From contig CM022298.1 in assembly GCA_011799875.1 (NCBI GenBank), positions 287,652,395-287,716,394 on the forward strand: DNA of 64,000 nt, in the 5' to 3' direction. This DNA is from Thinopyrum elongatum (taxonomy: Eukaryota; Streptophyta; Magnoliopsida; Poales; Poaceae). Of this stretch, positions 55,376-64,000 are shown piece by piece. The stretch's first letter is position 1, and each line of letters opens with the position of its first letter. The notes under the pieces were generated by a model that was not told the origin of the DNA, searched no databases, and saw only the letters and a list, made by a program, of their open reading frames with translations. Both the position numbers and the translations under genes were made by a program.

Positions 55376-58074
55376 TGTTGCCTACGGGCAGCGCAACGAA
55401 CTCCAGAGATCAAAGAACACCTTCTAGGGCTCCCGCGCCAGCGCAAGCGTCGCGGCCTTCCCAGGTCGTGTACGATGAACAATGCCATGGCGCTGGTGGA
55501 TCAAGGCGTCCCCATGAAAAGACTTCTGCGCATCGGTCCCAAGGTGTGCAGGCCCAGCATGCACGCCGAACTACTAGCAGAAGTGGCGCGCGGTCGCGTG
55601 ATCGTGATGGTGCTCCTTCTAACCTTGTTAGAAGTCAGAGCACCTCACGTACCTCGCACCTGTCGGCGCCACCTACGCCAGCGGAAGCTTTGGCACGTGC
55701 GCAGCTGCTCCTTGATTTCCCTCCTGCTCCGGAGAAGATGGAGGAGTGGCGAGCTATTATCCAGAGCCTCATTGGCTTTGCCAACAAAGATGGGCCGCAG
55801 GAGGCAGGGCCCTCGCAACGGCGGTCCATCGATCTGGCGCGAGCCGATGTGGAGAAAACCGGAGGTGGTGCGACCACGGTGCACTCCCCTCCACGACACC
55901 AGCGGCGGTCGATGACCCGGCGGATTGATGGCCGTGATGATGATTCCACGGCATCGTCTGATCCACGGATGCGCCGCGATCAGCGTCAAGTTCTCCAGGA
56001 ACGAAGCAAAGAGGACGCTCGAACCACCATCGAGCGGTGACGGGAAGCGCGCTATCAATCTGATAAGCGCGCAGGGCCCGCTGTTGACGAGCCTGCGCCA
56101 GGGGACACAGGCGACTTGCCTTACGAAGTAGGTACTCCAGCGTTTACCCATGAGCTGCGGCAAGTCTAGTGGCCCAATTCCCGAACCTTCAAGCCAGAGG
56201 TCCCGGAGAAATATGACGGCAAGACTCATCCCTCGGAGTTCCTGGGCATCTAGACCATTGCGGTGCAGGCTGCCGGGGGCCAAGACGACAAGATACTTGC
56301 CAACTACTTCCCGTTGGTGCTCAAACCCAACGTCAGGTCATGGTTGATGCATCTGCCGGAGAATTCTATTTCTTCTTGGTCAGATCTGTGCCATCAGTTT
56401 GTTGGCGCCTTCGTTGGAGGCCACCAAGCTCCTGGCCAAGAGAGTGATTTGCATATCATCCCTCAGAAGGAGGGCGAATCCCTGCGCAAGTTTATCCAGA
56501 GATTTAGCCGGGTGCAGTACAATATTCCTGACGTTCATCCTGCCGCTGTCGTGAGCGCGTTTCATCAGAACATGCGTCACCGCAAAATGCGGGAAGAGCT
56601 GGCGATGAACAAAGTCAGGAGTATTGCTGAGCTTTATGCCTTGGCCGACAAGTGCGCTCGGGCTGAAGAAGGGAGGAAACTCCCTGGTGAGGCTGTTGGC
56701 GCAGGGGGCGAATCAGAAGATGAAGACGCTTCAACCCCGCCAAGAAAGAACCGGCGGTGGAGCAGGAAGCGCAAGGGCAAGGCCGTGCTTGCTGTCGAGG
56801 AATCCGGCAACCCCGGCACCGCCAAGAATGCCAAGGTTGACGACCCCGGCAAGGAACTTGTCTGGTGCGCCTCCTGCCAGGCCTTGGCGGCTACCGACAG
56901 GTCGGAAAACTCTGGCAAGCAGTATTGCAAGATCCATCGCACCAAGGGCCACGATCTCCAAAACTGCCGGCAAGTTGAGCAGCTTGTCGAGAAGCAGAGA
57001 GCTGAATATGAAAAGCGAGACAAAGAGAAGGCCCAAGACGGTGCTGAGGGGTCCGGCAAGAAGCGCGGCGGCCGAGGGGGTCGCCACGGCAAGGCCAAGC
57101 AACAGAGAGAGAGGCCCGCTCGAGGCTGTGATAAAGAAGAAGGTGATGATGATGATGGAGAAGATGATGAGTCCAGTGAGCAAGAGTTTCAGAAAGCTAC
57201 AGAGGCTATGTGTATCGACGGAGGCGCCTCGTTGCATTCTTCCCACCGTCGACTTAAACAGTGGGTGCAAGAAGTTAATGCAACAGAGCCATCGTTCGAT
57301 GCATGTAAGCCCCTGAAGTGGTCTAACACGCCTATCATTTTCGACGCTGAGGATCACCCTAATCGCACAACTGCGGTCGGGTGGTTGCCGTTGTTGGTTT
57401 CACCAACAATCCGCAACCTCAAGGTGACGAAAATGCTAGTTGACGGTGGGGCCGGACTGAACCTAATCTCGCCGGATGTGCTCAAGAGGCTCCAAATTCC
57501 TGATGAAGATCTCGAGGAAACGGGCACGTTTCAAGGGGTCGATCCAGGAAGGACTCAGCCAAAAGGCAAGATTACGCTACCGGTGACATTTGGTAGCGAG
57601 CTCAACTACAGGACAGAGAAGGTAGTATTTGATGTCGCTAAGATTCCTATGTCATACAATGGGATCCTTGGCCGCCCAGCGCTGGCTAAGTTTATGGCGG
57701 CATCACACTACGCGTATAATGTATTGAAGATGCCCGGGCCGTTGGGTGTCATTACTATCCATTCCGACAAGAAGGATGCGCTCATCTACGCCGACCAACT
57801 CTACCGGGAAGCAGTTGCAGCACCTGCCGTCAAGGCATCTGCTCCTGCCGCTTGAACTCCCGGGGGGAAGAAGAAGACCGGCAAGAATCTTGGCGCGAAC
57901 TCCGGCAAGCGCACCTCCTCGGAGTGCTGCGCTTCCGTCGAGGACGCACCAGAGAGTTCCACTGGCAAGAACAAGAAATCCAAGGCGGCTCCACCAGAAA
58001 CCAAGAAGGTCCCCGTCAGGGAGGACGGAATGGGAGGAACTTTCACCATAAGCTCCACCCTAGATGACAAATAG
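55376..58074 (+). pseudogene. gag: E3 gag and protease, main part after the E2 insertion
   Basis: Resumes the frame cut at 41451. Contains AEALARAQLLLDFPPAPEKM, YDGKTHPSEFLGI, SWSDLCHQFVGAF, ESLRKFIQRFSRVQYNIP, YCKIHRTKGHDLQNC, and the protease VDGGAGLNLISP and GILGRPALAKFMA. Premature stops: TGA 56038-56040, TAG 56167-56169, TAG 56251-56253, TGA 57853-57855. The last codon is the conserved UAG (58072-58074). About 530 codons (56263-57855) are open without interruption. Confidence 0.92.
58072..58074 (+). other. Conserved in-frame UAG between protease and RT (E3)
   Basis: Context GATGACAAATAGGAAAGCGC; same AAA-TAG-GAA as E1 and E2, followed in frame by FLRANADVFAWQPSD. Confidence 0.75.
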
Positions 58075-61000
58075 GAAAGCGCGCTCATTGCCTTCCTGCG
58101 GGCGAATGCCGACGTGTTTGCATGGCAACCGTCTGACATCCCCGGTGTTCCCAGGGAGGTAATTGAGCACCACCTTGCTGTCTGTCCCACGCATGGCCCG
58201 TCAAGCAGAGGGTCAGGAAGCAAGCCTAGGAGCGGCAAGAATTCATCGCCGAAGAAATCAGAAAGCTGGAAGCGGCAGGATTGGTCAGAGGAGTGCTTCA
58301 CCCAACCTGGTTGGCCAATCCGGTTGTAGTACGCAAGGCGAATGGGAAATGGAGGCTGTGTATTGATTATACAGATATCAATAAAGCCTGTCCAAAAGAT
58401 CCTTTCCCCTTGCCGCGCATCGACCAGATTGTGGACTCCACTGCTGGTTGTGATCTACTGTCCTTCCTTGATGCCTACTCAGGGTATCATCAGATCTTTA
58501 TGGCAAAAGAAGATGAAGAAAAGACCACATTTATCACCCCATGTGGTACGTATTGTTTTATACGAATGCCTTTCGGGTTGAAAAGTGCTGGTTCTACATT
58601 TGCGAGAGCAGTCCAAATCGGTTTTGAGCCTTAGCTCCGTAGAAATATGGAGGCATATATGGATGACATAGTTGTCAAAACCAAGGACAAGGCGACGCTC
58701 ATACAAGACCTAGAAGAGACATTTGTAAATCTGCGCAAGATCAACTTAAAGCTCAATCCTTAGAAATGCGTGTTTGGTGTTCCTTCCGGCAAGCTTCTCG
58801 GATTCTTTGTATCTCAGCGGGGGATCGAAGCGAACCCCGACAAGATCAAAGCTATTGAGCATATTGAAGCGCCAAGACGCGTCAAGGATGTGCGTCGTCT
58901 TGCCAGCTATGTTGCTGCCCTAAGCAGGTTTATTTTCAAATCTGCTGAGCGCACCCTACCCTTTTTCAAAATTTTGAAGAAGGCAGGTCCAATGAAATGG
59001 ACTCTGGAAGCGGAGGCTGCGCTGCAAGATTTAAAGAAATACCTTTCTTCTCCGCCGACACTAGTTGCGCCTAAACCACAAGAGCCGTTGCTGCTATATC
59101 TAGCAGCGACAAATCAAGTGGTTAGTGTTGCATTAGTGGCGCAGAGAGAAGCTGATGAGGAAGCAACACCAGCGGCAGGACCGCCAAGCGACACGGCAAG
59201 ATCTTCCCCGGCAAGGATCGATCCCGGCAAGATAGGATCTGCGTAGTTAAAAGAACCAGAGCAAAAGAAAAAGATGGTGCAGTGCCCAGTTTATTTCGTT
59301 AGCTCTCTTTTGCAAGGAGCCAGATCAAGATATTCTGGCGTGCAGAAGCTGCTCTTCGGCCTCCTTATGGCCTCGAGAAAACTGCACCATTATTTTCAAG
59401 CACATGAAATCACCGTCGTCACTCGCTTTCCGCTGCAACGGATTTTGCGAAATCCAGAAGCAACCGGCAGGATTGTGGAGTGGGCTTTGGAGTTGTCGAG
59501 CTTTGGTCTCAAGTTCGAAAGCACTTCGACAATTCAGAGCAGGGCCTTGGCGGAGTTCATTGCAGAATGGATCCCAACGCCAGACGAAGAGGTTCAAGAA
59601 ACAACTCTCCCCGGCAAGGAAGTTGACCAAGAATGGGTTATGTACTTTGATGGGGCTTTTTCGCTGCAAGGCGCCGGTGCTGGCGTGCTGCTTGTCGCAC
59701 CCACTGGAGAGCACCTCAGGTATGTAATCCAGATGCATTTTCCCCGGGAGAGTTCGACAAACAACACTGCAGAGTACGAGGGCCTGCTTGCCGGTCTCAG
59801 GATCGCGGTGGACCTTGGTATCAAGAAGCTCGTCATTAGAGGCGATTCGCAGCTTGTCATCAGGCAAGTTAACAAGAATTATCAGAGTCCATTGATGCAA
59901 GCTTATGTAGATGAAGTGAGAAAAATAGAAGAGCGCTTTAACGGTCTGCAAATGAAGCACGTTCCTCATGCCGAGAATAGTATTGCCGACGACCTGTCAA
60001 AGCGCGCTGCCCTCAAGTTGCCTGTGGAACTAGGAACTTTTGTGCTCCATTTGACTCAACCATCTGTGGTGCCATCGATGCATCAAGAAAAAAGAAGAAA
60101 GTTGAATTCTGGACAGTACTTTCCAGCAGAGCCCCCTGGAGCCGCCGGCAAGGATCTTGCCGGGATCAACGACAAGCTTGCCGGGGAACGACAGGCTCCG
60201 GCGGAACCTTATGCTTTCACTGTCGAGACAAATGTTCCCCTGGCAGAGGAAATGCCTTTAGTCCTAGCTATCGAGCCCCAGGCTCCAGCATGGGCGCAGC
60301 TCATTGTCCATTTTCTTCAGACAGGAGAACTCCCTGAAGAACAGGAAGAGGCGGAGAAAGTAGCCCGTCGGTCTATTATGTACAAGTTCATCGATGACAT
60401 CCTGTGCAGAAACAGACCAAATGGTGTGAAATTGAAGTGTATTCCTCGGGAGGATGGACTAGAGCTGTTGGCAGAGATACATGGGGGCATATGTGGCTCT
60501 CACATAGGATCAAGAGCACTTGTCGGGAAAGCATTCCGGCAAGGTTTCTTTTGACCCACCGCTCTCCAGGATGCAACTGCGCTAGTAACCAAGTGTGAAG
60601 CGTGCCAGTTTCATTCGAAGAAATCACATCGGCCAGCTCAAGCTCTTTAGACAATTCCTCTCTCTTGGCCATTTTCGGTCTGGGGGCTCGACATACTGGG
60701 CCCTTTTCCCCGTGCTACCGGGGGCTTTGAGTACTTGTACGTTGCAATCAACAAGTTCACAAAGTGGCCGGAGGTGGAAGCGGTGAGGAAGGTGACAACA
60801 CAATCAGCCGTCAAGTTCTTCAAAGGAATAGTTTGCCGTTTCGGTGTGCCCAACAGGATCATCACCGACAATGGCACGCAATTCACAAGTCGCACCTTCA
60901 TGCAGTACGTCCAAGACCTTGGCGGCAAAATTTGTTTTGCCTCTGTTACTCACCCGAGAAGCAACGGCCAAGCGGAGAGGGCTAATGCTGAAGTGCTGCG

Positions 61001-61526
61001 TGGTCTCAGGACCAGAACCGTTGACAGGCTGAGAAAGTGCGGAAGACGCTGGATTGATGAGTTGCCGGCGGTTCTTTGGTCAATCAGAACGACACCAAAT
61101 CGAGCCACCGGCCAGACACCCTTCGCTCTGGTCTACGGAGCAGAAGTAGTTCTCCCCACGGAACTCACATATGAATCACCTCGAGTGCTCGCTTATGATG
61201 AGCCTTAGCAAGAGCAACTGCGGCAAGATGACACTGTGCTCCTTGAGGAGAATCGTCTTCAGGCTGCTGTTAGAGCTGCACACTACCAGCAAGCTTTGTG
61301 CCGCTACCATAGCCGCAAAGTTCATGCCCGAAGCCTTGAGGAAGGCGACCTTGTTCTTCGACGGATTCAATCCGCCAAGAATTCAAACAAGTTGATGCCG
61401 AAGTGGGAAGGCCCTTATCGGGTAGTACGAGTCACCAGGCCTGGCGCTGTCCGCCTGGAGACCGAAGATGGCGTCCCAGTGAGCAATTCCTGGAATATCG
61501 AACATCTTCGCAAGTTCTACTCATAA
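58075..61526 (+). pseudogene. pol: E3 pol: RT, two RNase H domains, integrase
   Basis: Same domain order as E2 pol: RT with YMDD at 58656-58667, first RNase H (LYLAATNQVV), second RNase H from MYFDGAFSLQGAGAGV (about 59641), integrase with GLDILGPF, IITDNGTQF, NGQAERAN and the GPY/F module PKWEGPYRVV. Breaks: a one-base deletion near 58178 shifts the frame by one for the rest; stops TAG 58632, TAG 58761, TAG 59244, TGA 60552, TAG 60648, TAG 61206. Most equal a CAG, TGG or GAG codon in E2 changed by one base. The RNase H-integrase linker is short, with one copy of the repeat that is expanded in E2. Confidence 0.92.
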
Positions 61527-62329
61527 GGCGCGGTTGCCGGGGGCCCCCGGCAACCACCTCTTTGTACAAGTCTTGCCGGCAAGGCATGTAATCCTTTGTA
61601 CAAAGCCAGGCGCAGACCCTGAGCCCAGATGAATAAGTTTTAAGTGTTGTGCGTTTCCTTATTGATTTCCATGTTTATATATATATATGCATGTTTGTCT
61701 GAGATGTTGTATAACACTTGTTCCCGGTAAGTTCTAATGAACCGCCAAGGTTCCATATCTTTATTTTCTCTTCTTTCTTTTTCTCAAAAGATAGAAGGAT
61801 TCCTCGCGTGCACGTTTGCCGGGGGGGGGGGGAGGAAGATATGAGTACCAGTTGGCGACGTTCAGAATTGACACCTTACCGAAGGAGGAACAGCGACAGA
61901 AAGCTAAGTTCTAAAACTTAGAGCAAGTTTCCTTTATTGCAAAATTATTTTCCTTAGATGATTTCAACTTTTGTATGGAAAACCTGCACGCGAAGGAACC
62001 CTTGTCATAATCGGTTGTGCCCTTATTTTGTTTCGAGTCCGCTCAATGATTTAAGTGGCTGCACTGAGAACGCCAAGGAGTCTTGCCGGCCGCTGCACCT
62101 CCAGCAGGCTGCTGAAGTCCCGCACCCAGCGCTCGCGGCAGGTTGCGCGCCGGCAAGTTTTTCAGTAAGTGTAGGGTGAAATCCATACATAAAGGAATCA
62201 GACAAGGGAAATAGCATGCATGTACCCAAACATAAGCGAGTTACATTACATTAATAAGTTGCCACAGTTCTAACTTAAGACTTAATTGTCTTTGGCATGG
62301 AATGGCGACGGCAAGAAGATGTGGAACAG
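61527..62329. other. E3 convergent 3' region
   Basis: No gene. Inverted repeat GGTTGCCGGGGGCCCCCGGC, then AACC after pol, TATATATATATG near 61680, pyrimidine tract and a G run (about 61818-61830), then TTGCCGGC words. Parallel to E2 49156-50005. Confidence 0.6.
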
Positions 62330-64000
62330 CTAATCTCTATGCTGGCCTTCGACCCTTTTGATTGAGTCCACCTTCTCAAGGATAGGCGCGACAAGCTCCT
62401 CAAGTGCCCTGAGATCTGCATCCTTCGGGAAGTGGTCGAGCACGTTGGTGAGATCAACGCCAGGGTTATTATACGCCACCTTGACGAGTACCTTGCGGAG
62501 GACAGCCCGGCAAAGTTTACGAGATTCGTTGGCCAGTTGGGTTGCTCGGTTGGACTGAAGCAGCTTCAGGGCATCAATGATGCTTTCAAAGAACATGGTC
62601 AACCTGGCGCTCGAGGATATTCTTTCTTTGGAGGAATACTTGAAGGTTGACAGGCCCATGGTTGACAGCTGTGCCGTGAGCTTCTCCGCAGCGTCGACGA
62701 GGCGTTCAGTCTAGATTTCCACCCCCTTTTCATAATCAACTTGGGCGGCGGCGGCGCTCTTGAGCAGGTTCTTCTCGTCTTGAAGATCCTTGCTCAGGGC
62801 CTTTTCGCGGGCTCTGCTGTCCTCAAGTGACTTCTCCAGCGTGGTCAATTTCAGCCTCAGATCGGCAATGGCGTCATTAGCTGAAGAGAGCTGCTTGGTC
62901 TTGTCGGACATGGCAACTTGCATCTCCGCCAGGGTGTGGAGGGTTTTTTCCCTGTCACCTTTGAGCGTCGAGAGCTCCTTGCCGTGTTCTTCAAGATCCA
63001 CTTCCAGCTTCTTCACTCTGTCGTTCAGCTCATTCTTGGCGGCCTCTGCAGCCTCAGCAGCATCGACGGCCTCCTTGAGCTTGCCGGCGTGATCTACAGT
63101 TAAAGCTTCGAGAGCCTCCTTGTGCTTCTGCTCCAGCTCCTGGGTCCGCCGCGTGACAAGCTTCTCAATTTCTTCATCTTTGCTGCGAAGCTTGGCGGTG
63201 AGCGCCTGCTCACGTGCGGCAAGGTCCTCCTCATGAGCATCCAGTGCAATGCGACGCTCCGTCAGAAGGGCATCTTCGACAGCAATTCTTTGCGTAGCTT
63301 CCTCTTGAGCCTTCTCCATGTCAGATTGCTTCAAGAGGAGCTCCGTCCAGCTCTGGCTCACTTGCTCCCGATTGACAGTCAGCTCTTGATAGGCCTTGGC
63401 GTACCAGATTTGCGTTTGCTTGACACGCTTTTAGAAATCTACTTCAGCCGCTTCAACAACTACGGCCCTGGAATCTACCTTCTCTTTCTGGGCGCGGTGG
63501 AGTGCTTGGAGCTTGTGGAAGTTATCGCCCATGGCCTGAAGGAGTTGATCTTCCTCAGATTTGCTGCTACTGACACTTGGTTTGTTGACGATCTCGAGCC
63601 CAGTAGCAGTAATGATTTCTTCATCAAAAGTTTCTCCTTCGGTCGGTGCCCCAATGCTTGCCGTCCCCGGCAAGTTGACAAACAGGTTCTCGCCAACTTT
63701 CAGATATTTGCTTGTTGAGGGGACTTGGGATGTTGACGGTTGATCATCAGCAACCGCCTCATCGGTTGCTGGGGGCTCCGTGGCCGGCGTAGCGCCTGGC
63801 GCTCCTACGGTAGGAATGCCGTCAGTACGGTCACCAGCCTCCTTGCCGTCCTCTTCAGCAGATTCCTTGGCGGGTTCGTCCTGTGCAGTCTTGGCGGCCT
63901 CGCTGGCAGCGATCTTGTCGGCTTCAGCGGCAACATCCCTGGCAGTCTCCTCGATGATGGCGTCGATGTCCATGTGTTCCATCACAGGGAATTCTAAAGG
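62330..64000 (-). pseudogene. E3 antisense gene, C-terminal coiled-coil exon (continues past window)
   Basis: Equivalent of E2 exon 4. From about 63985 (MMEHMDIDAIIEETARD) the minus-strand frame runs through the Ala/Glu-rich part, the LKVGENLFVNLPG motif (E2: IRVGENVYVSLPW), a coiled coil (EEDLAAREQALTAKLRSKDE) and the conserved tail (LCRAVLRKVLVKVAYNNPGV ... RVEGQHRD) to TAG 62330-62332. Premature stops TAA 63431-63433 and TAG 62711-62713 lie in the same frame. The N-terminal domain lies beyond the window. Function unknown. Confidence 0.8.

Larger units (their letters stand above)
40357..64000 (+). mobile_element. E3: Tat-lineage Gypsy retrotransposon (right end beyond window), host of E2
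   Basis: 5' LTR 40357-41178, PBS 41183-41200, gag start 41255, interruption by E2 (41457-55370), gag continuing at 55376, pol to 61526, and a convergent antisense gene from 62330 leftward-reading past 64000. It is inserted in the X antisense gene (bases before the LTR: CCTGG). Many in-frame stops make its proteins pseudogenes; it is closely related to but distinct from E2. Confidence 0.9.

Overview
The window is intergenic, repeat-packed plant DNA of grass (most likely Triticeae: wheat/barley group) type. I see no ordinary host gene, tRNA, rRNA or CRISPR array. The evidence is large Ty3/Gypsy LTR retrotransposons of the Tat lineage (dual RNase H, GPY/F integrase tail without chromodomain, extra antisense gene), an Athila-like element with the TGATACGTCTCC LTR end common in wheat, CACTA transposons, and a Stowaway and another MITE, nested in each other.

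Layout. 1-12977: Tat element E1 on the minus strand (3' LTR 1-345 cut by the window edge, 5' LTR 12384-12977). Its gag-pol runs leftward. A spliced antisense gene (887-4621, plus strand) and a tandem-repeat block (4944-6070) fill the space between pol and the 3' LTR. 13222 to about 17150: a CACTA-type element carrying a decayed B3-domain gene fragment and an acidic ORF, with a MITE (itself split by a small solo LTR) and a Stowaway inside. About 17117-18173: degenerate repeats and GT/TA microsatellites. 18174-29770: two tandem and one inverted CACTA...TAGTG units (A, B, C) without transposase, built of AT-rich periodic repeats and GC-rich minisatellites.

29771-64000 is a nest. Element X (Tat, minus strand) contributes a truncated 3' LTR and its antisense gene. 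That gene is split by an Athila-like non-autonomous element (32810-39662, TSD CCCGC) and then by Tat element E3 (40357 to beyond the window, plus strand). The gag of E3 is in turn split by the near-complete Tat element E2 (41457-55370, TSD AGCTG).

How the genes fit together. Each Tat element encodes gag-protease and pol in ONE frame, separated by a single UAG that sits at the same place with the same AAA-UAG-GAA context in E1, E2 and E3; this looks like a recoding signal. Each also carries a convergent antisense gene with its own TATA-like box, introns, an N-terminal 'putative gypsy-type transposon' domain and a long coiled coil. In E2 a four-exon model keeps frame through three introns (3747 nt, one premature stop). 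These two features are the strongest candidates for an under-described biological system here. The remaining ORFs show stops and frameshifts, many of a C-to-T type as expected in methylated repeats.
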